From Hibiscus mutabilis (taxonomy: Eukaryota; Streptophyta; Magnoliopsida; Malvales; Malvaceae): DNA of 64,000 bases. Numbering within the stretch: the stretch's first letter is position 1; every line of letters starts with the position of its first letter. Under the pieces are notes generated by a model, which saw only the letters and a program-made list of their open reading frames with translations, had not been told where the DNA came from and ran no database searches. Made by a program: the position numbers and the translations under genes. Where the stretch lies: positions 13,818,128 to 13,882,127 of the forward strand of contig CM033744.1 in assembly GCA_019671005.1 (NCBI GenBank). The letters run 5' to 3'. This document shows, one piece after another, positions 36,101-48,158 of this stretch.

Positions 36101-36650
36101 TGTAATCATATTAAAAAGATCATAATCAAATATTTTAACTCATAAAATTTTATTTAATCTTATTTTATATCTTTTTTGTTGGGTTTAAGGCATGTATGTC
36201 TAAATAGGCTTTACAGTGGACCTGTTGAAATTTAACTGAGTAAAAAGTTCTAAAATTAAGGTTATGATATATTACCATATTCAAAATCCCATCATCAAAT
36301 ATTTTAAGTCATAAAATTTGATTTAATCTTATTTTGTGGTCATTTTGTTGGGTTTCGGGCGTGCATGTCTAAATGGGCTTTATAGTGCATTCGTTAGAAT
36401 TTAACCGAGTAAAAGCTTATGAAAATGAGGTTAATCTACATAATCATGTTCAAAATTCCATAACTAAATATTTTAAGTCCTAAATTTTGATTTAATCTTA
36501 TTTTTCGGTCGTTTTGTTAGGGTTTAAGGCGTGCATGTCTAAATGGGCTTTATAGTGGACCCGTTGAATTTTAACCACGTAAAAAGTTCTAAAATTGAGG
36601 TTAAGCTATATAATCATATTCAAAAGCCCATAATCAAAAATTGTAACTCC

Positions 36651-37881
36651 AACGGGTCAAAATTTGATCAAGTTACAATTTTGAGCAACTTGATCTACTT
36701 CGTTCGAGGTGTTCCCGATGTCAAACAATTCTGAAATTTATGTGGTGACTCCTCCAAAGGTGTAGATCTGATTTGGAAATTTTCAGCTCAAAATTCGCTC
36801 ATTTGAATTTGACGAATTTTCCCTAATTTTCGAATTTTTTACCAAAAAACGCCAAAATTCTTGTCAAGAATCGTCCCAAATCTGATACCAAATGATAGAG
36901 TAGCGCAAATTCGAATAAAGAGAAAAACAAAACAAACCAAAATAAAGAACAAATCTAAAAATTCAGATTTGCTTATGGTGGTGGCGTCAATGGAGGAAGC
37001 TTGAATATGTGGAGATGGGCGTGATGAATTGATAGTTGTTGTTTTGTCCTCGGCACCCTCTTAGACGCAATTATCTAAGCAAGCAACCTCAAGAGGCTCT
37101 AACCCACCCTCCTAGATGCTATTACCTAGGCAAGCAAGAGTGTGAAGATGATCTCCCTCACAAGAACTCAATGATCTTATGTTGAAGATGGCTTCTAGAC
37201 AAGTTTACCGAACACTTGCAAACTCAAAGAATACTAAAATCTCCAAAGAGAACTTTTTATTAATCAATGAAATCGGAATTACAGTGTGGGTGAAGCCTCC
37301 TTTATATAGGCCATGGAGAAGTTTTAATCCTACTAAACTTAGGAATTAAATACAATAAATAAATGTTAAAATCTAATCTCCTAATTAGATAAGTAACTTC
37401 TAATAATAAATAAATGCTAAAAATAAAATCTTAATTAAATAAATCTGATCCTAATAGATATTGCAGAATCCTATGTTGATTTAAATTACAAATAATCAAA
37501 TAAAATCTTGAAAATTCGTAATTATCCAAAAATCTCGTATTAATCTCGTATAGGAATTTCTGCATACGCTGTCTTCACTAAAATAGACATATCTTGAGAT
37601 CCAGATGTCCGATTGAGGCGTTTCAAGATGTGTTGAAAAGCTAATTTGCAGCCGGACAAGTTTTAAGAAGACATATTGACCCATAAATGCCTGGATCCCA
37701 TACAAAAATTCGTTGCAAGTTAGCTGACTTTCCAGACTTCACAAACAGATTCAGTTTCTTGTTCAAGATGCATCATTTTTGACCTTCTATGCGTGCATTG
37801 TTTTGGCCATTATTGTTTGCATCGAACAAATTCAGCTTCTTGTCCAATATGAGTAATTTAACCCCGCTCATGCTTGTATCA
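36651..37881 (-). mobile_element. Truncated gypsy 5' LTR plus leader (gag-only family)
   Basis: The minus-strand LTR is 36893-37881 (TGATACAAGC...GCTACTCTATCA). A primer site follows (TGGTATCAGA, 36881-36890 on minus), and then about 200 bp of leader homologous to 44.22-44.44 kb. The rest of the element is missing. The left junction is preceded by about 35 bp of rearranged filler, including an inverted satellite piece. The LTR keeps a TATATAGG-type TATA box (about 37300) and two of the four leader hairpins. Confidence 0.85.
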
Positions 37882-40800
37882 CTAAATATTTTAAGTAATA
37901 AAATGTAATTTAATCTTATTTTTTGGTCGTTTTGTTGGGGTTTAAGGCGTGCATGTCTAAATAGGATTTACAGTGGACCTGTTGGAATTTTTACCGAGTA
38001 AAAAGTTCTAAAATTGAGGTGAAACTGTATAACCATGTTCAAAATCCTATAACTAAATATTATAATTCATAAAATTTGATTTGATCTTATTTTGCGACCA
38101 TTTTGTTGGGTTATAAGGCGCGCATGACTAAATGGGCTTAACAGTGGACCCGTTGGAATTTTAACCGAGTTAAAAGTTCTAAAATTGAGGTTAAGCTACA
38201 TAATCATATTAAAGAGCTCATAATCAAATATTTAAACTCATAAAATTTTATTTAATCTTATTTTGTATCTTTTTTGTTGGGTTTAAGGCACGCATGTCTA
38301 AATGGGCTTTACAGTTGACCCGTTGGAATTTTAACCGAGTAAAAAGTTCTAAAATTGAGGTTATACTATATAATCATACTCAAAATCCCATCATCAAATA
38401 TTTTAAGTCATAAAATTTGATTTAATCTTATTTTGTGGTCGTTTTGTTGGGTTTTAGGCGTGCATGTCTAAATGGGCTTTATAGTGGACTCGTTAGAATT
38501 TAACCGAGTAAAAGCTTATGAAAATGAGATTAAGCTATATAATCATGTTCAAAATCTCATAAATAAATATTTTAAGTCCTAAAATTTGATTCAATTTTAT
38601 TTTCGGCCTTTTTGTTAGGGTTTAAGGCATGCATGTCTAAATGGGCTTTATAGTGGACTCGTTGAATTTTAAAAAAGTTCTGAAATTGAGGTTAAGCTAT
38701 ATAATCATATTGAAAAGCCCATAATCAAATATTTTAACTCTTGAAATTTCATTTAATCTTATTTTGTGTCCATTTTGTTAGGTTTAAGGCGTGCATGTCT
38801 AAATGGGCTTATAGTGGATCTGTTCGAATTTTAACCGAGTAAAATTTTTTGAAAAAAACGAGGTTAAGCTACATAATCATTTTCCAAAGCCCATAATCAA
38901 ATATTTTAGCTCATAAAATTTTATTTAATCTTATTTTTGGCAGTTTTGTTAGGTTAAAGCCATGCATGTCTAAATGGGCTTTATAGTGGACCCATTGAAT
39001 TTTAACCGAGTAAAAAGTTCTGAAATTGAGTTTACGCTATATAATCATATTCCCATAATCAAAATTGTAACTCATGAAATTTCTTTTAATATTATTTTAT
39101 GGCCGTTTTGTTGGGTTTAAGGCGTGTATGTCTAAATGGGCTTATAGTGGACCCGTTGGAATTTTAACTGAGTAAATATTCTGAAAATGAGATTAAGTTG
39201 TATAATCATATTAGAAAGCCCATAATTAAATATTTTAACTCATGAAATTTGATTTAATCTTATTTTTTGCCGTTTTGTTAGGTTAAAGGCGTGCATGTCT
39301 AAAAGGGCTTTACAGTGGTCCCATTGGAATTTTAACCAAGTAAAAATTTTTGAAAATGAGGTTAAGCTATATAATCATGTTCAAAAGACCATAAATAAAT
39401 ATTTTAAGTCGTAAAATATGGCTTAATCTTATTTTTTGGCCATTTTGTTGGGGTTTATGGCGTGCATGTCTAAATAGGCTTTATAGTGGACCCGTTGGAA
39501 TTTTAACCGAGTAAAAAGTTCTAAAATTGAAGTGAAACTGTATAATAATGCTTAAAAGCCTATAAATAAATATTTTAATTCAAAAAATTGATTTAATCTT
39601 ATTTTGCGGCCATTTTGTTGGGGTTTAAGGCGTGCATGTCTAAATGAGCTTTACAGTGGACCCGTTGAAACTTTAACCGAGTTAAAAGTTCTAAAATTGA
39701 GGTTAAGCTATATAATCATATTAAAAAGCCGATAATAAAATCTTTTAACTCGTAAAATTTGATTTAATCTTATTTTGTATCATGTTTGTTTGGTTTAAGG
39801 CATGCAAGTCTAAATGGGCTTTTAGTGGACCCGTTGAAATTTTAACCGATTAAAAAGTCCTAAAATTGAGGTTAAGATACATAATCATACTCAAAATCTC
39901 ATAATCAAATATTTTAACTCATAAAATTTGATTTAATCTTATTTTTGGTTGTTTTATTAGGTTAAAGCCGTGCAAGTCTAAATGGGCTTTATAGTGGACC
40001 CGTTAAAATTTTAACTGAGTAAAAATTTTTGAAAATGAGGTTATGCTATATAACCTGGTTCAAAACCCATAACTAAATATTTTAATTAATAAATTTTAAT
40101 TAATCTTACTTTGCGGTTACTTTGTTGGGTTTAAGGCTTGCATGTCTAAATGGGCTTTACACTGGACCTGTTGGAATTTTAACCGAGTAAAAGCTTATGA
40201 AAATGAGGTTAAGCTATATAATCATTTTACAAAGCCCATAATAAAATATTTTAACTCATAAAATTTGATTTAATCTTATTTTTTGCCGTTTTGTTGGGTT
40301 AAAGGCGTGCATGTCTAAATATGTTTTATTGTGGACCCGTTAGAATTTTAACCGAGTAAAAATTTCTGAAAAAGAGGTTAAGCTATATAATCACATTCAA
40401 AATCCCATAAATAAATATTTTAATTAATAAAATTTGATTTAATCTTATTTTACGGTCATTTTGTTGGGGTTTATAAGGCGTGCATGTCTAAATGGGCTTA
40501 TAGTGGACCCGTTAGAATTTTAAACGAGTAAAAATTTCTAAAAATGAGGTTAAGCTATATAATTATATTTCAAAGCCTATAATAAAATATTTTAACTCAT
40601 AAAATTTGATTTAATCTTATTTTGTCCGTTTTGTTGGGGTTTAAGGCGTGCATATCTAAATGGGCTTTACAGTGGACAATTGGAATTTTAACAGAGTAAA
40701 AAGTTCTGATATTGAGGTTAAGCTATATAATCACATTCAGAAGCCCATAATCAAGTATTTTAACTCATGAAATTTCATTTAGACTTGTTTTGTGGTCGTT

Positions 40801-40924
40801 TTGTTGGGTTTAAGGCGTGCATGTCTAAATGGGTTATAGTGGACCCGTTGGAATTTTAACCGAGTAAAAATTTGTGAAAATAAGGTTAAGCTATATAATC
40901 ATATCCAAATACTATAATCAAATA
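37882..40924 (+). repeat. Satellite array, block 5
   Basis: About 18 monomers. A monomer with TATCTTTTTTG (38266) is related to those at 36167 and 39779 (TATCATGTTTG). With the 1.23-kb insertion removed, the spacings are about five and nine monomers, so some long-period order exists here too but is less regular. It ends with AAATA (40920-40924), the TSD of the next element. Confidence 0.95.
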
Positions 40925-42061
40925 TTATAGAGTAGCACAATCTTGGATTTGGAAGCCTTCAATCAAGTTGTTGCAAGAACTAGGAGCTCTAGACTCAATC
41001 AAGGAAGTTTGGGCAGATCTGAAAATTCAAGAGAAAAGAGAAGGGATTTTCTTGAAATTTTCAGATTCAAGGCTGGAAATTTAAAGAAAGAAAGACAAGA
41101 TGAAGGATTATATGATAAGAAATAAGAATATAAAAAAACATTGAGAAAGAGATAAGTAAAACAAATCTGAAAATTCCAGCTTTGTTTATGGAATTATGGA
41201 ATATGGTGTGAAGGTTGAAGATGAAGATGGCTTGCGAATTGTTGATGTTCTTTTGTCCTCGGCACCCTTTTAGACTCAATTATCTAAGCAAACAACATCA
41301 AGCGTCTCTAACCTACCCTCCTAGATGCAATTATCTAGGCAAGCAATAGTGTGAAGATGATCTCCCTCACAAGAACTCGTCGAACTTATGTTGAAGAAGA
41401 CTTCGAAGGCATAAGTAATCAGCACTTGCAAAAACAAACTCACTAAATATTTCATAAATTAAAGAAAATATCCCTTACAATGATGGAGGCTTCATCCTTT
41501 TATAGGTGAAGGATAGACAAAGTAATTTAACTTCTACTAAAACAAGGAAAACCTAATCTAATTAAAAATAATAAAAAAATAACAGCCTTTAAACTCCTTG
41601 TGCTTGTGTGGCAAGGAATAGGGTGATAAGGCAAGTGATAAGCTGATAAGGCCTTTAAATATATTGGGCTAAGTTTAATTCATCCAAAGCCTTATATGTT
41701 AGCTTTTGGGCTGAATTTTACAAAATCCCGTAATAATCCCGTATCTAGTTTTCTGCATGCATAGTCTTCAATAAATTGGACGTATCTTGAGTTCCTGATG
41801 TCCGATTGACACGTTTCAAGATGCGTTGGAAAGGTAACTGAATGACAGACAATTTGTTAGCAGACAACTTGACTCATAAATGCTCGTATCCCATCCAAAA
41901 ACGCTTCGCAAGTTGGCTGACTTTCCAGACTTTACAAACAGATTCAATTTCTTGTCCAAGATGCATCGTTTGCGTGCACTGTTTTGGCTTTTATTGTTTG
42001 CATCAAACAAATTCAGCTTCTTGCCCAATATTAGTAATTTGACCCCGCTCATGCATGTACA
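40925..42061 (-). repeat. 3' LTR of gag-only element
   Basis: 1,137 bp. The outer end reads TTATAGAGTAGC on plus where the other LTR has TGATAGAGTAGC. The inner end CATGCATGTACA lacks one base relative to CATGCATGTATCA. Confidence 0.9.
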
Positions 42062-42178
42062 TTCCCCACTCCTCAAAAGGATTCGTCCTCGAATCTAAAT
42101 CGGCAATGAGAGAACAATCATCAACTTCAATTAAAAAGGCTTCTTTATTGTATGTGGAGTGATCTAATTGAGCTCCTC

Positions 42179-42649
42179 TCAATGGTTCAACAAAATCCTG
42201 AAAAATAAGACAGCACTATTCGAACATTTGTAAGGATTAGTCAAAACAAAATCATTTGTCGTGTTCTTTTTCTTGTCTTTTTCTTTTGGGCTTTGTATGA
42301 CTTTTACCTCATATGTATTTTCACTCACCAAATTTGGGCCATTAATTTGACTTTTTTCACTCTCGGCCTCTTTACTCTCAGTCTTTTGTATCTCACATCC
42401 CATATCCCTCTCACAAAAATTATCATCAATGTACAATTTCTGTAGAGGAGAAAGTGTTTCTAACGGAATGATAGGACAAGAATCAAATGAAGGGTTAGAA
42501 TTACACTTACTTTCATTGTGGGGAGGTGATGAGAGTATAGCAAGTGGACCTACTACTTCACATGAGGGATTATAAGCATTGTCATCTTGTCTAATGTGTT
42601 CATTATCACTATCCTCTTGTTTGAGTGTTTGTGTGTTTTTCGTCAACAT
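42179..42649 (-). pseudogene. Unknown 156-codon ORF after gag
   Basis: An open frame of 156 codons on the element's sense strand, after gag and before the purine tract. It is hydrophilic and Ser/Asn/Glu/Lys-rich, with a Lys-rich patch (KEKDKKKN) and no domain I recognise. A similarly placed frame of unknown role is known in several gag-only plant elements as a remnant of deleted pol or a captured segment. I cannot tell which. No membrane segment or zinc motif is visible. The first Met is at 42649. Upstream sequence between it and the gag stop (42.65-42.79 kb) is not clearly coding. Confidence 0.35.
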
Positions 42650-42790
42650 GAGGATTTTTGTCTTGGTTTTGTCCAGTGACTTGGATGTTTCAATTTTCTA
42701 CTTTGGTCTACTTGAGTCGAGCAAAGGTTTAGAAGAATTAGAATGAGATAAAGGTTGAGTGGTACCTCTGACATAGTGATAATTCTTCTG

Positions 42791-43609
42791 TCAATATCGT
42801 TGTCGATCCTTGATGCGCTTTTCGATTGTCATGGCGAATTGGAATGCCTCTTGAAGGGTGTAGTAGGTTTTGAGTTCAAGTACCTCAAGAATGTTGTCAT
42901 TGAGTCCGGTAACAAACCTAGTCATTGTATCCTCTTCATCCTCTTGTATGTCGGCTTTTTTCATCAATGATTCCATTTCTTTGAGATACTCATCAATAGT
43001 TCTGCAGCCTTGTCGGATCCTTTGTAACTTTTGTTTGATCTCTCGTTGGTATAATGGGGGAACAAATCGTTCTCATATGACTTTTTTAAGTTCTCCCCAT
43101 GAGGTTATCTTGGTTTCTCTATTGAGACGTCGATTGCGGACCAATTGGGACCACCAAATAGATGCATATTCAGTGAATTCGAGAGTCAATAGTGGAACTT
43201 GATCCTCTTTGGGACATTGATAATACTCGAATAGAAGATCAACTCGATTTTCCCAGTCACAATAAGCATCAAGGTCATACCTTCCTTGAAAATGTGGTAC
43301 AGTGATCTTTGGCTTGGCTAAGGTGTTTGTTGCTCGTCTCGGTTCTATGCGATGATTGTGCCTATGTAAGGGGTTTTGGCGTATATTCTGAATGGGAACA
43401 AGATTTGGACGGTTAGGCTCCTTAGTATTGCTTGCGATAGCAATGGTTTCTAATCTCCCAATGGTTTGAGTGATTGCGGTCACGACTGTATCAGTGTGCT
43501 CAAGCTTGGTTGCCAATGAAGTTACAGTCCGTTCAAGTTTATTGAGAGTATCCGAAACTTCTTGAAGAGTCACCTCATGTGGTTCTTCATCATTACTCGT
43601 TTCTGACAT
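42791..43609 (-). pseudogene. Gypsy gag polyprotein with one premature stop
   Basis: Starts at MSETSNDEE (43609; a longer open frame upstream to 43663 lacks support). Residues 1-60 include a heptad-like helix (LNKLERTVTSLATKLE). The retrotransposon gag core follows: PHFQGRYDLDAYCDWE, LLFEYYQCPKEDQVP and ASIWWSQL. One in-frame TGA (about 43073) interrupts after KKVI. The same frame then continues through RFVPPLYQREIKQKLQ and ITMTRFVTGL-type residues to KRIKDRQRY at 42791. The C-terminal zinc knuckle is missing, so RNA binding would be impaired. In an intact element gag forms the virus-like particle. Confidence 0.8.
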
Positions 43610-44126
43610 CCTGAAACACTCAAATTTAAAAGGTAAAAAGCAAAAGAAAACTAGAAATCTCACTAAACACTCGAAGAATAAATATTTAGCGAGACAAGTA
43701 AACTAATCTCATGCTCTTTAAAGACCTTCCTGCCACAAGTCAACAAGTTACAATAAGAGTTTAATCCTAACAATGAGTCCTAATTGTACTAGGAGTCCAA
43801 TGAAAAGGCTTGACACCAATTGAATATAGTTGCAAGAAAGAAGGATTGTAATGCAACTCTGTTGTCCTACTCACACCAGAAAAGTGAAAGTGTTAATGGT
43901 GTAATAGAAGAAAGAAAAAGCAAAACAAAGGAACTTAAAAAACTAAGAGTAGAGAAATTTAGTCTAGAAAGATGATAACCCCAAAACCCGGAAACAACTT
44001 GAAGGAAGAAATCCAATGCTGAATCCACTTCAATGTGATGCTTGCGGTGGTTGATGATGTTGGTCTTGATGATTCTTGATGGTGGTTGGTGGCTAGGTAT
44101 GAGCTTTCTCACTTTTCTTCACTTTT

Positions 44127-44156
44127 ATTTCTTTTCTTTTCTTTTCTTTTCTTTTT
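44127..44156 (+). repeat. (TTTCT)n pyrimidine microsatellite
   Basis: Repeated TTTCTTTTCT in the leader of the gag-only element, purine-rich in the element's sense orientation. Confidence 0.85.
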
Positions 44157-44436
44157 ATAATGTAAATAAACTAAAAATAACAAAAATTGAAGAAAAATAA
44201 TGAAAATAGGGTTAAAGTAGGGGAAACCCTAATTTTGCTAAAACTTTGATCCACTTTGTTCGAGGTGTTCTCGATGTCAAAAGATTCTGAAATTTTGTGT
44301 GGTGACTCCTCCGAAGGTGTAGATCTGATCTGGAAATTTTCAGCTCAAAATTCGCTCGTTTGAATTTGATGAATTTTCCCTAATTTTCGAGTTTTTCACC
44401 CAAAAATGCCAAATTCTTGTCAAGAATCGTCCCAAA

Positions 44437-44446
44437 TCTGATACCA
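44437..44446 (-). other. Primer-binding site, initiator tRNA-Met type
   Basis: On minus, TGGTATCAGA lies two bases after the 5' LTR end. An identical site is found at 36881-36890 in the truncated relative. Confidence 0.85.
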
Positions 44447-44448
44447 AA

Positions 44449-45605
44449 TGATAGAGTAGCGCAATCTTGGATTTGGAAGCCTTCAAATAAGTTGTTACAA
44501 GAACTAGGAGCTCTAGACTCAATCAAGGAAGTTTGGACAGATCTGAAAATTCAAGAGAAAAGAGAAGGGATTTTATTGAAATTTTCAGATTCAAGGCTAG
44601 AAATTTAAAGAAAGAAAGACAAGATGAAGGATTATATGATAAGAAATAAGAATATAAAAAAAGATTACAAAAGATTGAGAAAGAGATAAGTAAAACAAAT
44701 CTGAAAATTCCAGCTTTGTTTATGGAATTATGGAAGATGGTGTGAAGGTTGAAGATGAAGATGGCTTGAGAATTGTTGATGTTGTTTTGTCCTCGGCACC
44801 CTCTTAGACTCAATTATCTAAGCAAGCAACCTCAAGCGGCTCTAACTCACCCTCCTAGACACGATTATCTAGGCAAGCAAGAGTGTGAAGATGATCTCCC
44901 TCACAAGAACTTGTCGAACTTATGTTGAAAAAGACTTCGAAGGCACAAGTAATCAACACTTGCAAAAACAAACTCACTAAATATTTCATAAATCAAAGAA
45001 AATCTCCCTTACAATGATGGAGGCTTCATCCTTTTATAGGTGAAGGATAGACAAAGTAATTTAACTTCTACTAAAACAAGGAAAACCTAATCTAATTAAA
45101 ATTAAAAAAACAACAGCCTTTAAGCTCCTTGTGCTTGTGTGGCAAGGAATAGGGTGATAAGGCAAGTGATAAGCTGATAAGGCCTTTAAATATATTGGGC
45201 TATGTTTAATTCGTCCAAAGCCTTATATGTTAGCTTTTGGGCTGAATTTTACAAAATCTCGTAATAATCTCGTATCCAGTTTTCTGCATGTGCAGTCTTC
45301 AGTAAATTGAACGTATCTTGAGTTCCTGGTGTCCGATTGATGCGTTTCAAGATGCGTTGGAAAGGTAACTGAATGAAGGACAATTTGTTAGAAGACAATT
45401 TGACTCAGAAATTCATGGATCCCATCCAAAAACTCGTCGCAAGTTGGCTGACTTTCCAGAATTTACAAACAAATTCAACTTCTTGTCCAAGATGCATCGT
45501 TTTTGACCTCCTATGCGTGCACTGTTTTGGCTTTTATTGTTTGCATCGAACAAATTCAGCTTCTTGTCCAATATTAGTAATTTGACCCCGCTCATGCATG
45601 TATCA
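44449..45605 (-). repeat. 5' LTR of gag-only element
   Basis: 1,157 bp, on plus TGATAGAGTAGC...CATGCATGTATCA. TATA box CCTATAAAAGG on minus at about 45030-45040. Two leader hairpins (about 44802-44821 and 44852-44871 on plus) correspond to hairpins 2 and 1 of the tandem mini-element. Confidence 0.9.
45030..45040 (-). promoter_or_regulatory. TATA box of gag-only element LTR
   Basis: CCTATAAAAGG on the minus strand, also at about 41497-41506 in the other LTR. Confidence 0.6.
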
Positions 45606-47572
45606 AAATATTTTAACTCTTAAAATTTAATTTAATCTTATTTTTGGCCTTTTTGTTGGTTAAAGGCGTGCATATGTAATGGGCTTTACAGTGGACCCGT
45701 TGGAATTTTAATCGAGTAAAAATTTTTGAAAACGAACTTAAGGTCTATATTCATTTTTGAACCCTATAATCAAATATTTTAACTCATAAAATTTGATGCG
45801 ATCTTTTTTTTTGACCGTTTTGTTGGGTTTAAGGCGTGCATGTGTGAATGGGCTTTACGCTGAACCCTTTGGAATTTTAACTGATTAAAAAATTTCTAAA
45901 AATGAGGTTAAGCTATATAATCAAGTTTAAAATCCCATAACTAATTATTTTAAGTCCTAAAATTTGATTTAATCTTATTTTTTCGGCCGTTTTGTTGGGG
46001 TTTAAGGCGTGCATGTCTAAATGGGCCTTTGTAGTGGACTCATTGGAATTTTAACCGAGTAAATTTTTTTGAAAATGAGGATAAGCTATATAATCATGTT
46101 CAAAAGCCCATAAATAAATATATTAATTTATAAAATGTGATTTAATTTTATTTTTCGGCCGTTTTGTTGGGGTTTAAGGCGTGCATGTCTAAATGGGCTT
46201 AGAGTGGACCCGTTGAAACTTTAACCGAGTAAAAAAAATTTAAATGAGGTTGAGCTATATAATTATTTTTTGAAACTCATAATCAAATATTTTAACTCAT
46301 AAAATTTGATTTCATCGTATTTTTGGCCGCTTTGTTGGGTTAAAGGCGTGCATGTCTAAATGCACTTTATAGTGGACCCTTTAGAATTTTAACCGAGTAA
46401 AATTTTTTGAAAATAAGGTTAAGCTATATAATCAGGTTCAAAATCCCATAATTAAATATTTTAATTAATAAAATTTTATTTAATCTTATTTTGCAGCCAT
46501 TTTGTTGGGGGGTTAAGACATGCATGTCTAAATGGGCTTTACGACCTGTTAGAATTTTAACCGAGTAAGAGCTTTAGAAAATGAGGTTAAGCTATATAAT
46601 CATGTTCAAAATCCCATAACTAAATATTTTAAGTCCTAAAATTTGTTTTAATCTCATTTTTTGGCCGTTTTGTTGGGGTTTAAGGCGTGCATGTCTAAAT
46701 GGGCTTATAGTGGATCCTTTGGAATTTTAACTGAGTAGAAATTTCTAAAAATGAGGTTAAGCTATATAATCATATTCAATATACCATAATCAAATATTTT
46801 AACTCATGAAATTTCATTTAATCATATTTTGTGGTCGTTTTGTTGGGTTTAAGGCGTATACGTCCAAATGGGTTTATAGTGGACCCTTTGGAATTTTAGT
46901 CGAGTAAAAATTTCTGAAAATGTGTTTCAGCTATATAATCATATTCCAAAGCCTATAATCAAATATTTTAACTCATAAAATTTTATTTAATCTTATTTTT
47001 AGCCGGTTTTTTGGTTAAAGGCGTGCATGTCTGAATGGGCTTTATAGTGGACCAGTTGGAATTTTAACTAAGTAAAAATTTTGAAAATGAGGTTAAGCTA
47101 TATAATCATGTTCAAAAGCCCATAAATAAATATTTTAAGTCATAAAATGTGATTTAATCTTATTTACGCCCGTTTTGTTTTGGTTTAAGGTGTGCATGTC
47201 TAAATGGGCTTTACAGTGAACCCATTGGAATTTTAACCGAGTAAAAAGTTCTAAAATTGAGGTTAAACTATATAATCGTTCAAAAGCCCATAAATAAATA
47301 TTTTAATTCATAAAAATTGATTTAATCTTATTTTACGGCAATTTTGTTGGGGTTTAAGACGAACATATCTAAATGGGCTTTTATAGTGGACCCGTTGGAA
47401 TTTTAACCGAGTAAAAATTTCTGAAAATGAGGTTAAGATATATAATCATGTTCAATAGCCCAAAACTACATATTTTAAGTCATAAAATGTGATTTAATTT
47501 TTTTCGGCCGTTTTATTGGGGTTTAAGGCGTGCATGTTTAAATGTGCTTTATAGTGGACCCATTGGAATTTT
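45606..47572 (+). repeat. Satellite array, block 6
   Basis: About eleven and a half monomers starting with the AAATA duplicate. It ends at GGAATTTT in the 19-bp GTGGACCCATTGGAATTTT (47554-47572), which is the left TSD of a LINE tail. Confidence 0.95.
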
Positions 47573-47657
47573 TTGTTGAAGAAAGGCGGGCCTCATTAAA
47601 AACCCCTCTATAGTCACAATCGGCCTAGGCCATTGGTGATCGCCTCAGAGGAAAAGA
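47573..47657 (-). mobile_element. 85-bp LINE 3' tail
   Basis: Contains the LINE 3'-end string TTTTTAATGAGGCCCG on minus. It is flanked by GTGGACCCATTGGAATTTT (47554) and GTGGACCCGTTAGAATTTT (47658), a 19-bp TSD with two changes. An extreme 5' truncation. The join is after TTTT of a satellite TTTTAA site. Confidence 0.85.
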
Positions 47658-48148
47658 GTGGACCCGTTAGAATTTTAACCGAGTAAAAAGATCTAAAATT
47701 GAGGTTAATCTATATAATCATGTTCAAAAGCTCATAATCAAATATTTTAACTTATAAATTTTGTTTTAATCTTACTTTTGGCCGTTTTGTTGGGTTAAAG
47801 GAGTGCATGTCTAAATGGGCTTTACAGTGGACCCGTTGGAATTTTAACCGAGTAAAATTTTTTGAAAATGTGGTTATGCTATATAACCATGTCCAAAATC
47901 CCATAACTAAATATTTTAAGTCATAAAATGTGATTTAATCTTTATTTTCGGTCATTTTGTTGGGGTTTAAGGCGTGCATATCTAAATGGGCTTTACAGTG
48001 GACCCATTGGAATTTTAACCGAGTAATAAGTTCTAAAATTGAGGTTAAACTGTATAAAAATGTTCAAAAGCCCATAACTAAATATTTTAATTCATAAAAA
48101 TTGATTTAATCTTATTTCACGTCCATTTTGTTGGGGTTTAAGACATGT
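47658..48148 (+). repeat. Satellite array, block 7
   Basis: About three monomers between two LINE insertions, in the same orientation and phase as the neighbouring blocks. Confidence 0.93.
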
Positions 48149-48158
48149 ATTTTAATTT

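Larger units (their letters stand above)
30122..36650 (+). repeat. Satellite array, block 4, with nine-monomer higher-order repeat
   Basis: About 38 monomers, all plus orientation. Monomers fall into types that repeat in a fixed order. Landmarks in 30124-31650 recur 1,527-1,532 bp later: TTAAGCTGTA/TTCAGTTGTA (30124, 31651, then 33181), GGTTCCAA (30473, 32005), GGATGAT (30874, 32405), TTGAAGGCG (31231, 32762), TTCTGTAG/TTCTATAG (31382, 32913). Two full nine-monomer units and about five monomers of a third are seen. From about 33970 the order changes. The block ends near 36650 in an inverted satellite scrap at the junction with the next element. Confidence 0.95.
40925..45605 (-). mobile_element. 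Non-autonomous gag-only Ty3/gypsy element, complete
   Basis: TSD AAATA at 40920-40924 and 45606-45610. On the minus strand the 5' LTR is 44449-45605 (1,157 bp), the primer site 44437-44446, leader to about 43610, gag 43609-42791, a second open frame 42649-42179, purine tract near 42062-42076, and 3' LTR 40925-42061 (1,137 bp). There is no protease, reverse transcriptase or integrase and no room for them (2.39-kb interior). LTRs are related to the tandem mini-element and to 36893-37881, so three members of one family sit within 22 kb. Structure matches the gag-carrying non-autonomous class of plant LTR elements. Confidence 0.92.

Noticed and set aside
47573..47657. Independent SINE insertion
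   Set aside because: The TAATGAGGCCCG string and lack of polymerase III A/B boxes show it is a truncated LINE tail.
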